64,000 nt of DNA from Carex sylvatica (lineage: Eukaryota; Streptophyta; Magnoliopsida; Poales; Cyperaceae): the NCBI GenBank assembly GCA_964058845.1, contig CAXKVR010000159.1, positions 1 to 64,000 on the forward strand. Direction: 5' to 3'. Within the stretch, counting starts at the first letter, position 1, and each line of letters opens with the position of its first letter. Below are positions 1-9,974 of the stretch, one piece after another. Below the pieces are notes generated by a model. The model made no database searches. It was not told the origin of the DNA and worked only from the letters and a program-made list of their open reading frames with translations. The position numbers and the translations under genes were made by a program.

Positions 1-184
1 CCCAAGAAAGGCAAAGTGGAGAAACTTAATTCCTACAAAAAGTAAGCGAACTCTAAATGCACGTCTGCTCCCTATACATACCATTTCACTGGTAATATCG
101 GCCACTCAGATTTTCACTAGTATCTAGAGAAGAGAAAGAAAATTACACAAGGAGGTGGTAATTAAGCTGAGAAACATAAAGAAC

Positions 185-2338
185 CTGATGTTTACTCCTA
201 GGGTAAAATACGAGTTGCCCTTAGCACGCACTTTAAGTACCTCATCTGCATAGCAGTCTTCAGTGCCATCCTCTTTCTTTATGGAGTTACGCCAAGGAAC
301 AAAAAGAAAAGCTTAGTTATATTGTGTTTAATCTGTGTTGTACATACTCCTAGTCCATTTTTGTTTGATTCATATTTTAGATTTATTTAGTCATACAAAT
401 GAAAGTATCAGTATCTCTAACAGTTGTATTTGGATGAGTTGATATTTATTTATGTGTTTTTAACTTTTATGGAACTTATATATTGTTGCCAAAGGGGAGA
501 TCTTTTGGGTTTAGTCAAACATGCTTCTCATACCATTCCTAACAAAACCACATCTTCGGGACCGCAGCAAATCTCAGCATTTCTCCTCAACTCTTCGTGA
601 ATCTCAAGCAACCTTGTGTGTCTACTGCACGCAATTGCCCTAACAAGAAGCTTCTCCACATCTATGCAGCTCTGGTCAATTGTAAGTGTCGCCTCCTTAT
701 TACCAGTAAGCGGGTCCACGATAATTGACCCATGGACACACCTGACTTGCCGATCTGGCCCCAGCTCAATCCTCACAAAAGGAGCCAGACTCCCTGGCTC
801 TCTGCCTCCATTTTCAGTATCAAGCCAGTAAGTCAACTTCAGCCCGGGTATCTCTAACCCGGAGAACTGCAACTCAGAATCCTGACCTAACTGCATCATT
901 GTTTTGCCACCTATCTCACCAGTCTGACTACTGTCTGAGATCAGGTTAAAGCGAATTGCATCTCGCCACCTCCCTTGACACAGTATCTTCGCCTGCTTTA
1001 CTATGGTGTCCATAACAAGCACGGCACACAGCTCATGAAGTATCATGTAGAGGATATTAAACGGGTTCTCTGAAACCGCCATGCGACGCTCCAAGTCATC
1101 ACCAAGTGCGTATCTACGGGATGTTTCAAGCTTGATAGGCCCTGTCTTCTCCCCTACGAGTAATTCCAGATGCAGGATTCGCCAGAGATGCAAGTGGCAT
1201 CGGTACCCTAGTGTCAAAAGTACCTTGAATTGTCCATCAACCCGAAGGGTGACGATTCCATCAGAGACTGAGATGTTAGACACTTCCTTTGGGATAACAG
1301 TATCTAGAAGTTTCGACCGAACAAGGGTGCTAAGTTTCTTCAGTGCCGGTTTCAGCTCTGCCTCCGGAAGAGTGCTCTTTATACCAATATCTTCTATGCA
1401 TTTGGGAAGTCTGCTGTATCGACCTGTAATCAAATATATCCATTGTTTCATCAATTATCAGATATAGATCTGTTTACAAATTGCTGGTGTATGACTTGAA
1501 GGTAGCTAGTTAATACCAATATCACCAATCTAGTTAATTTATGCTGGTATATTGCCTTGGAAGTAGCTAATCAATACCAGTATAACGAGTGCTGTACTAC
1601 TATCCTTTGGTACACTTCGTACTGATGAGGTTGGAGCTAAGTCTAACAAAAAAGGATATCACAGGAAACTTTCTTGTTTAGGCCATGGCAAGTACCAATT
1701 CAAGTAGGCTAATACCAGTACGATAGTTTCCAGTGCTATTTCTTTCTCTAAGCCAAATATCACATGTATTAAGTTACCCTCCTAAGTTCAAGTATTGCTC
1801 ATGACAGGCACTCCATGACTCCAAGAAAGAACATTAAAAGAAATGAATAATGTGACATGTTATATCACATTATATTCCATAGAAGTTTCGATTGTGGGTT
1901 TCTTATGCATCTTGAAGCAATAATACAAAGAAACAAAAGCTTCACCATTTCAGATTTGAATGGAAGAAGAAAGTACACATTCAAATCACAGTTCCATTCT
2001 ATAGTACACATCCTAACCGTGAAATGAGGAGCAGTACCTGTACGAAAGACCTCAATGGCAGAGGGGATGTCGTGAATGGGGTGTGCGGCATGTTGAAGCT
2101 CTTTATGCACAAAAGACAGCGAATCAGCTGCCCGAGTAACATAGAGGCCAAGCAGGCTCTGCCTGGTTTTGTCGATGAACCTGAGAAGATCGATCTTCAT
2201 CTCATCATAGGATGGTTTCCGGCCGAGCTCGTCCCCCTTCAGGCTCTTCTTCATGAGCTCCTTAAGCGACAGGTACGATTCCTCCGCCACTCGCCGGACC
2301 AACGCCATGAACTCCACTGTCTCGCCACCCACCTCCAT
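185..2338 (-). CDS. MED14: MED14-like truncated Mediator tail subunit, copy M1 (partial)
   Basis: Exons are 2038-2338, 534-1423 and 185-276; the last coding exon (compare 9975-10293 in M2) lies left of the window. GT-AG junctions keep phase: donor ACAG/GTACTG at 2037 and acceptor TTACAG at 1424. The product resembles the N-terminal part of plant MED14 (STRUWWELPETER), a Mediator subunit that relays transcription factors to RNA polymerase II in the nucleus. Visible matches are the regions around RLPKCIEDIG, DGQFKVLLTLGYR, GDDLERRM and DQSCIDVEKLL, all conserved in MED14. Private differences from M2-M4 are Asp at residue 56 (Glu elsewhere), Ser at 75 (Phe) and Gly at 388 (Ser or Arg). The donor after exon 2 is GTATGA here and GTATGT in the others. 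If that intron were retained, a stop at 528-530 would follow at once. Confidence 0.8.
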
Positions 2339-3485
2339 CCTGTCAAAATATCCGAAATTGAAGAAGAAAAGATCCAAAACCCTAGTTTGTTTGTGCCGCT
2401 GAGAGACATTGAAGCTCGTGTCGAACCTTAGAAAATTGCGAGACGTCACCGGTTTCTACTAATCAAATCAAGCAGCTGAGTTTCTCGGCGGTGCCTCGCG
2501 AATCGCTATCGGAGGGAAAGGCTGATTCTTGCTTTTGATAAAACGATTGGAATTTGGAGGGAAAGATTGATTCTTGTTCTTTGGGCGCCCGTAAGAGATG
2601 TTCCCCGCCAGATCCCAAGATAATAAGGATTCGTATCTCCTCAGGTACCTGACCCAACACAGTTGAAATGGACGATCCAGATTTACTCTCAGTCGGTGGC
2701 TATTGGGAATGGCTCATAAGTGTTATTTGTGCTTTGAGATTCGTGTCAAGTTAAAATAACAATCTGGGACCATCCGTTTCAATTGTACTAAGTCAAGTAA
2801 CCTGAGGGGGTTTGATAGAATTCAGATAATATAGAATGTAATTTCACATAGTTGGTAATTAACTTTCAGAAAAACCCCTGCAATTTTCGCTATTCCTCAT
2901 ACCATAGAGAATAATTATAAAACTAAATATATAGCCATATAGGTCAAGCAGAATCTGACCGCAATTTGAAATACAGAGCAAAAAGATACATGCATCACAT
3001 CTTTTATTCTATGTTAAACCCAAAACATTATTATTATTTTTTTAGTTACAATTTGTTAAAAAAAAAGTACATAATCTCGATTTTTATTTTTTATGGAATA
3101 CAATGAAAAGCATAAAATATTAAACACAACCAAAATTTATACTTCTTTTAGAATGAAATGACCACAAAATTATGAAACAAATAAAGAAGAGGACAACAAA
3201 AATGAATGTAAAAGAAAATAAATACTGGCTGAATACACCAGATGATACTATAAAAATAGACAAACATAGAAATTAGAAAATAATAATTGAAATAAAAAAT
3301 GCAGTGGTACAAATTTTGTCTCTCTATGAAAGATATATCCAGGTTCAACTCTCAAAGATGATATCTAAAATATACCGAAATATATTGAGGTTCAACTCTC
3401 AAAAATATAGAAATACATCGGTGCCCTTGAAAAAAAGGCGAACTTCAATTGCTTTTATAGCAAAAAAATAATAATATCCACTTGG

Positions 3486-3914
3486 TCAGATGGTCAACAG
3501 GTACGATACGGATCAGGTGGAGACATTTTCTTCGAATACGGTACGAATCCGTTAAACGGGTTAAAAAGTACTATTCACATCTCGATTTGTAGTTCGATGA
3601 AATATTATTCAAAACAAGAAAAAAAAAGGATAAAAATAATAATGAATATAACTAATTTGTATTATGAAAATTTAGTAAATATAAAACTTTGTTGCATCAT
3701 ATATTATCTTCATACAAATATATATCTATATATGTAATTTTATTTTGATAAAATTATTTATAGGATAACAGGTAAGATAACGAAAAAAAATCGTTACCTT
3801 TACTCATATTCGATAAGCTAACGGAAAAAAAAAATCTTACTTTTGTTCATCTTTTCAAATACGATACGGATCGGATAAACAGACAAAAGAGTGTCATTGA
3901 CACTCCTAATTATA
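3486..3914. mobile_element. Candidate 429-bp insertion flanked by 10-bp direct repeats (U1)
   Basis: The sequence ATCCACTTGG occurs at 3476-3485 and again at 3915-3924, bracketing 429 bp that contain the related motifs TACGATACGGATC near both ends (about 3502 and 3873). A 10-bp flanking repeat looks like a target-site duplication. I see no terminal inverted repeats or coding capacity, so the class is open (non-TIR Mutator-like, or a retroposed fragment). The same element sits at the same place in U2-U4, so it entered before the array expanded. Confidence 0.5.
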
Positions 3915-4690
3915 ATCCACTTGGACTTTTATTTAATTAACCCGTAAAGCTTGATTACCGCTATAAAACAGACTTACAAATTAAGAGAGGCAGACGTTAA
4001 TTACATCAGCTTGTTTTATTTTGTATGCACGTCGACTACGGAATGTGTAAGAAAGGAATAAAGTTTCCGGATTTTTTTTTTTTTTAAAAAAGTATTTTTG
4101 GACCGAGTACTTTTTTATTTTACTTTTCTGTATCACATTTAATGTTTAACGAGTGAAAACCTTGTAAAAAATGTTAATGCTGTTTGATTATTTATTAAAA
4201 TGATATAAATATAACAATAACAAAAAGTAACAGAAAGAATAATAAATGTGAAAAGAACGGTAATAATATAATTGTCACAACCCTTTTTTTTTTGGAAAAT
4301 AAGAAGTACAATTTAAATTTTTCATTGAAAACATTTTAAAAATAAAAAATATATATAGTATGATTTTCGCAAATGGATTAAAATTAGTTAGGTCGCAATT
4401 TTTATTTAGAGCTTCATCTACCCTTATTGTTGTCTAAGAGCAAGAATATTTAGAGTCCAGTACTACAATATTGGATTCATTAAGACTCATGCGCTGCAAC
4501 AAATCATTTAAATTTCTAGTTTTGAATATTGAGCAACATTTTGCGTCATGTACAATATTTATTTCATTAATTATAATCATGCATAATGGTTTTGAATCGC
4601 AAAGCGCACTAGTGTTCAATCAAAACACAGAAGAAGAAAAGAAAAAAAGAAAAAGAAAAAAAATGAGATTCTATTTGGTAATAGCAACGT

Positions 4691-5098
4691 TTGATAGTAC
4701 TTAACCGGTTCAAAATAGATTTATTCAGAGACCAAATTTCAAATTTATTTTTGGAGATCTTTCCTAGCGACTCTGAACAAGTTCTTCTCGTCGTTTCCGA
4801 CCTCTCGCCTACAACTCCTACCAACACCGCCTCAACTACCACCGACCTCAACCCTTTTCTTCCCCACCTCTCCTACCACCCTCCTCAACCTTCTGAGCAA
4901 AATGATGCTAACGCCCCTGCTCTAGCCTCTATCGATTGGGAAGATTACGGTGCTGTTTTGATTGGAGGTGCTCCTTTTGAGAAGAAACGAAAGAGGAAGG
5001 AGGATTTGATGTACTTTCAGGTAAAGAATTGTGCTAGTTTCATTAATTTAAGAGCAATGGCAAATAGATTAGAGGGAATTAGTGTTGAGAATCAATGA
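4691..5098 (+). pseudogene. ORF fragment of unknown family (DWEDYGAVLIGG), U1
   Basis: A 135-codon open frame whose first codon is TTG; there is no in-frame ATG before the late Met in DLMYFQ, so it cannot be a complete first exon as it stands. The reading has a Thr/Pro/Ser-rich start, then SIDWEDYGAVLIGGAPFE and a basic KKRKRKED stretch. A good splice donor, CAG/GTAAAG, follows DLMYFQ at about 5021, which suggests one exon of a captured or decayed gene. I do not recognise the family. U3 encodes the same protein as U1, and U2 and U4 carry a few substitutions. Confidence 0.4.
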
Positions 5099-6164
5099 TA
5101 ATTTTTCTTTCATTTTTCGGTCATCATTAGTAATATAAAATGTTGAACTTTAGTTAAATGAAATTGCTATTGACCTGGAGCTTCTTGCTTATAGTTGCAA
5201 ACTGTAGATAAAAATATGAAATGCATGTGTTATTATCACAAATGGAATTCGATATTGGATATAATACATAATAATATGTGCACAAGCTATTTTTTGGGTC
5301 TCTTTCATAGTATATTTTGTACCTCTCTTTCATGTCAATTACAAAGATTTACTGTATTAATACTATGTTTCTGTTTAGGTTTAGACACAAAAATAAATAA
5401 TCAGTTAAGATTTTAAGATGATAAATTATAATTTTTAAAAAAAATCAGCAGTTGAACCGATTGACCCACCGGTCTAACCAGTGAACTGTTGATCTAGAGT
5501 TTTACCGAGTTGATGTTTGGTCTGATTCTAATAGCATTGGTTCTTAGTAAACTAAAAAAGAAGATGACAAAACAGGTCATGTTAGCGAGTGTAATTATGG
5601 AATTATTCCAAATCCATCTGAAATTCGTTATATCTTTAATTTGATCGAATGGTCAACCACGCACCAATCCCAAAGTACTTTTTTTTATAATGGATCCAAT
5701 TAAAAGTTAACCAATAAATAAAATATCATACCTAATATAGTTTTGAGGCCCCGATAAAAGTAGACATTTTTTTATTGGATTAGAAGGCCTAATGGGCTCA
5801 GAATTCTCTAGCAATCCCCAAAAATGCACTCGCTTGATAGTGTAGAGCAAGGGATGTCAGAAATTTTAATAAATTTTATGAATAAATATTTATATTCTTT
5901 GTTTTAATATTATGTTCGAAATTTTGTTTGCTTACAACTATAACCATACCAAAAATATTTCTTTAATTTATTTGGGTAATAACGTCAACATGTTGTTGGC
6001 CACCTCTGGATCACGTTTTGATATTAAGCATGTCAACAATATATATTCATTCATCAATTTTTATTAATTTTGCTATTTATGCTTCTCATCTCATCATATA
6101 TTTTCAATCTGTCTTAATTTAGCATGATGTCAGAAATAGTAGGTTATATTTGACATGTTATATG

Positions 6165-6440
6165 AGAGCATCTATTTTTCTGAAACTATTAGAGTTTTTA
6201 ATGCAGTTTCTAATTCAGATTCAAAGATGTGAGAAAGTTTCTTATTTAAAATCTATGTAGTAAAGTTTCTTATTAAGAAACTGTGTATAAAGTCCATGCT
6301 GACTAAATGATTGGCTCAAATTATTTCTCTTTTTTAATTTGTTGCTGACGTGGCTTAATAAATCTCTAAAATTAATTTCAAGGATATGAGAGTTAGAAAC
6401 TTTAGAGACCTTAATTTCTAAAAAGTAGTTAAAAGTTATA
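6165..6440. mobile_element. Candidate MITE-like sequence (U1)
   Basis: The stretch starts near AGAGCATCT, contains GCTGACGTGGC, and has repeated, oppositely oriented AGTTTCT motifs, including an AGTTTCTT/AAGAAACT hairpin at about 6263-6282. These are features of common non-autonomous plant elements, but I could not define ends or a target-site duplication. It is present in all four units. Confidence 0.3.
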
Positions 6441-7020
6441 TAGAAACTCAGGAGAAATAATTTAGTATTTAGTATTTAGGATAGGATATTTTAAAAGATG
6501 TCATTTATAGAGTTCTCTTTTTAGAAATTTATGTTTTTATAAATATATTTCATTTGTACTCTATGTAATAATGAAGTCAAGAATACGAATAAGTTTTCTC
6601 ATAATATTGTTTCTCTTTTATTTCTCGCATCTCCTTTAGGAACCCTAAGAAATTTTAATAAATTTTAAAATTATTTTCTTATAATAATTTTAATCTGTAT
6701 TCGACACAATTATAAAACTTTTCATAACCAAAATTAATTATTTCTTTTTTGTTTTCATTTTCAATAATAACGAACAATTACATTTCACCAGGTGGTGAAC
6801 TGGAAAAGATCAGAATTGTTAACAGGATTTAAAAAAATAATTTTTAGTTTTTTTTAATAACAGAAAAGCAAACTTAAAATTAATGAAGCATTGGTGAACC
6901 TAGTAAAACTTGGATAGCAAGTAGTTCATTTTTTAGGCAAGCGGGATTAACATTCTTTATTTAACCATGAAACAAAAGCATGTCTAGTAGTATTGCGCAT
7001 TAATAAAACACTTGCTAACT

Positions 7021-7107
7021 AAGGTCAGCAATTGTTAAATAAGGAAACAATATAATTGATTAATTATTTAGAAGGTCGGTAATTGTTAAATAAGGAAACA
7101 ATATAAA
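7021..7107. repeat. Duplicated ~35-bp motif upstream of F-box copy 1
   Basis: AAGGTCRG followed by AATTGTTAAATAAGGAAACA occurs twice, at about 7021-7057 and 7073-7107, roughly 200 bp before the F-box start codon. Equivalent pairs are at 17519-17605, 28020-28106 and about 38456-38541 (diverged). It could be a duplicated regulatory segment or a chance local duplication. Confidence 0.6.
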
Positions 7108-7235
7108 AATATAAAATATATATGTATATACGTACTTACCTTAAGATATAAGTAAATAGATGACAGAAATAGAAATAGCGCTTTAATCTTCCTTCAATCT
7201 TCTCTCATATTTTTATATTTAGAATTAGGGTCCGG

Positions 7236-7302
7236 TATATAAACACCCCCATACTCTCTCTTTTTCTTATCAAATCTATACGCTCCTCCTCTCTCTCCTA
7301 CC
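7236..7302 (+). promoter_or_regulatory. Core promoter and leader of F-box copy 1
   Basis: A TATATAAA box at 7236-7243 is followed by CT-rich runs (about 7252-7300) of the plant Y-patch kind and then ACCATGG around the start codon. The spacing gives an expected transcription start near 7265-7275 and a short 5' UTR. Confidence 0.7.
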
Positions 7303-8478
7303 ATGGCGCCTCCCCCTTCTACTAAAAGGCCCATAGACATTCCAGACCACATACTTCACAAAATGGTCCTGCCTCGTCTCCCTTTCAAATGCCTGAATAG
7401 ATGCAAATGCATTACTAAGGAAATATATTCTCTAATCAGCTCAGATGCCACATTTGCTGCCGATCAGTCCCGCTCAGCAAGCACTTCATCAAGTGGCTTT
7501 GTTTACATGGCCCATAATGGTTTATCGTTCTTCCCCGACCCAGAACTTATAGGTGTACCCGACCCGTCCCTCAATTTCCTCAACCCGACATCTGGTGAGA
7601 TCATGCTAGTCTCCTCCACAAACGGCCTACTTCTCCTTTATGGTGAATTCAGTGGCATGAAATCCCTCTGTGTGTGTAATCCTGCTACCAAAGAGATGGC
7701 GTTCGTTCCAAATGCTGTCGGGGAAGAATATTTCAGCAACGAAATGGGTACTCTTGCGTATGATCCTTGCGAGTTACCTCATCGGTTCACCATTGTTGAT
7801 CCTCTGCTGCGCATCCATACAAATGGTCTATTGTGCCAGTTTGACGTCTTTCATTCAGACACCGGCAAATGGACCCGTTCTAGCCAGAGCATATATCTAG
7901 CCATGATTTTTCCAGCTCTAGTTAAAGCAGTATGCTCAGCTAAGGGGGTGATATATTGGTGTTTTGGAACGTATCTTTTGTGGTACGATATAAAGAGGGA
8001 TATAGCAGGGACCCTATCATTGCCAGTGATTGAAGGGAGGGTGATAGATGGAGTCACTGATGTAGGGGTCTGCGCCGGTGAAATCACATGTTGCCGTGCA
8101 TGGAGTGGCGGGATTGAAGTGTGGAGACTGACTGGGGGGTCCCACTGGGATAGGATGCATGCAACGAGTTGGGACGGCATGGCAAATGCATTTGACTTTT
8201 ATCTTGGCATGCAGTTACGCCACGAAAACAAGTCTGATTTGTTCTACAAGCAACGCGTTGTACGTCCAGTAGGATTTGATGGGCAATTTGTTTATATTGC
8301 TGTGCGGCTCAAGTATCGATATAATACTGAAAAGCTGTTCAGCTGGGAAATAGAGACGGGACGGGTTGAAGGCAAGGGTATGATTACTACAAATGGACCA
8401 TGTTGCGGAGATCATGCCTTCAATTATTCGAATAGCATGGCCCGAGTGCCGCAGATTTCGAAGGAGATTTCTAAGTAA
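7303..8478 (+). CDS. F-box protein with F-box-associated domain, copy F1
   Basis: Single-exon gene of 391 residues. Residues 11-50 form a degenerate F-box (IDIPDHILHKMVLPRLPFKC and onward), which in this family binds SKP1 in an SCF ubiquitin ligase. Residues 65-350 match the F-box-associated (FBA/kelch-type) substrate-binding region, with its signature SSTNGLLLL at 104-112 and VCNPATKE at 124-131. The substrate cannot be predicted. The start is an ATG in an ACCATGG context just downstream of a TATA box. The protein is identical to F2 and F3. A TAA arises where copy 4 has GAA, so copies 1-3 end four residues before copy 4. Confidence 0.9.
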   Translation: MAPPPSTKRPIDIPDHILHKMVLPRLPFKCLNRCKCITKEIYSLISSDATFAADQSRSASTSSSGFVYMAHNGLSFFPDPELIGVPDPSLNFLNPTSGEIMLVSSTNGLLLLYGEFSGMKSLCVCNPATKEMAFVPNAVGEEYFSNEMGTLAYDPCELPHRFTIVDPLLRIHTNGLLCQFDVFHSDTGKWTRSSQSIYLAMIFPALVKAVCSAKGVIYWCFGTYLLWYDIKRDIAGTLSLPVIEGRVIDGVTDVGVCAGEITCCRAWSGGIEVWRLTGGSHWDRMHATSWDGMANAFDFYLGMQLRHENKSDLFYKQRVVRPVGFDGQFVYIAVRLKYRYNTEKLFSWEIETGRVEGKGMITTNGPCCGDHAFNYSNSMARVPQISKEISK

Positions 8479-9249
8479 ACTGAGATATGATTTTGTTTAG
8501 TTTTAGGATTCTAGAAATTAATATGGGTAATGTATTGGAGTTATTGTTGCACTGCTTTTCTGATATGGTGAAACAGGGATGTATTTAATGTATTGGTTAC
8601 AAGAGTTGCAAATCATGTCATAAAAAATTTATGCAATTTATGAAGTTATTTATGTTTAAGTGTTTAAAACAGAAATTTATGTTTGATGTGGTATGGTGAT
8701 TGTATGCACTTTTGGTGGGGACAAAATTGTCAATAGTTTGGTATCTGGTATCTGATCGAGCTTGTGTAATTGAGAGTAGTTAGATCTGACCAAGATTGAT
8801 GTAATGATTTCTATAATACTCGTACTTTTTTAGATGAGAAGCTAAGGATGTGAATCCCTTAATATAGTTATCTTTTTATAAACAATTATATTTATAGCTT
8901 CTGTTATTTCCCCTTTTGAATCTCTTTGACTTGCTTGTCTGCACTTCAGCTAAACCAAATAAGCAAAAAAATGTAATGTAAATGTTAGGGGTCTACTTGT
9001 AATTTTGCATCTCATTATTCTGGTGGAATGAATGAGAAAATCCTTTATTCCAAGATCTCTGAATAAAACCCAAACAGTGATCTCCTGCCTGTTGTGAAGT
9101 CTTTTGATTGAGTTATTCGTGTATATGATTTTTCAATTTTATTTTCTCTTTTTGATTGAATTATTTTTTTATATTCCCCGCTTTGTCTCCCTGCTGCAGT
9201 GTTTATTCTGGCACTGATGTTCGCTTTGAGGCTCGGTTAAAACACTTTT

Positions 9250-9500
9250 TCTATATACCCAACTTTCCCATTTGAAAACAGATAAATGAATAAAAGATAT
9301 TTGAGCAAGCAGCATGTGAGACTTGGTGACGCCGGTGTAGAGGGCAAAACTACAAATCTTTATTTTCAGTTTTTAAAAACTGTTCGTGTATCTGTGACCA
9401 GGAAAACATATATAATACTACAATTACTCTAACATAAGAAATATGTGTTAAGCCCTGCAAAATATGAAAAGGTGTTTAACATCCATGCACAATACAAACA
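9250..9500 (+). pseudogene. LEA-gene remnant: 5' UTR, exon 1 and part of intron 1 (U1/U2 joint)
   Basis: This aligns by eye with the intact LEA gene from about 53,360 to 53,600. The leader ATTTGAAAACAG, the exon-1 stretch GTGAGACTTGGTGACGCC and intron motifs such as ATCTGTGACCA and AACATCCATGCACAATA all have counterparts there. The ATG and following bases are missing (only a shortened GAGCAAGCAGCAT remains), a TAG interrupts the frame, and the splice donor CAGGTA is replaced by CAAAACT. Similarity fades after about 9500, so exons 2 and 3 are absent. It starts exactly where the tandem units join. Confidence 0.75.
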
Positions 9501-9589
9501 TCCGTAAGTAACTCGGCCATAAACAAATCGTTACCAAACCAAACCGATAAATTACAACTTCAACTTTTGATCAAAGTCTAAAACAACCC

Positions 9590-9895
9590 GAAACCAATTG
9601 ACATTTCACAAGCACCTGACTCACTAACACATAACACAAAGCAACCAAAATGCAATTGACTGTCCACACACACATATGACAAGCCTTGACTTGAACCGGA
9701 CTGACCAGTAACCCAATGAAACCTGAACCCGATTGACTCAAGACTGAATTAACATGACCCCCCACTGATCTGCAACGTGAATTGACTGGAACTCTGGTAA
9801 CTTAGACCCGACACCAGACCCACACCCTAAATGACCTGAACACCACATGACTCAACCTGACCCTGAACTGCCCTGTCATACCTGATTGCCACCGA
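9590..9895. repeat. Degenerate TGACC/CTGAAC-rich low-complexity tract
   Basis: About 300 bp with irregular repeats of GACTTGAACC, TGACCC, CCTGAAC and CCTGACC. The same tract recurs at 20084-20389 and 30589-30894. It resembles decayed short-period repeat DNA; apparent ORFs across it are not credible genes. Confidence 0.6.
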
Positions 9896-9974
9896 TCTGT
9901 TATTTTAACAACATCGAGTACAGTCTCAGGTTTTGGTAGAAATTCGGGTTGAGATATACATTATACTAGAAAAC

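Larger units (their letters stand above)
2339..7302. other. U1 spacer between divergent MED14-like and F-box genes
   Basis: About 5 kb of AT-rich DNA separates the two start codons. Next to the MED14-like gene (2339-2690) the base composition is more GC-rich, with an ACGTCA box at about 2442, which fits a promoter and 5' UTR; a 65-codon minus-strand ORF (2463-2660) is unchanged in all four units but has no recognisable family. Beyond it are a 429-bp insertion, an ORF fragment, a candidate MITE and a duplicated 35-bp motif, listed separately. A stretch at 5450-5500 (AACCGATTGACCCACCGGTC) looks like degraded transposon sequence. I see no other gene. Confidence 0.6.

Noticed and set aside
528..530. 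Premature stop that inactivates MED14-like copy M1
   Set aside because: The stop lies just beyond the predicted exon-2 donor (534/533), so a normally spliced transcript would not contain it.
1081..1467. 128-codon plus-strand ORF (and copies at 11586, 22080 and 32585)
   Set aside because: Antisense shadow of MED14-like exon 2; conserved only because the exon is.
3148..3348. 66-codon hydrophobic minus-strand ORF repeated in every unit
   Set aside because: AT-rich chance frame with no family resemblance or promoter; its conservation follows from the recent duplication.
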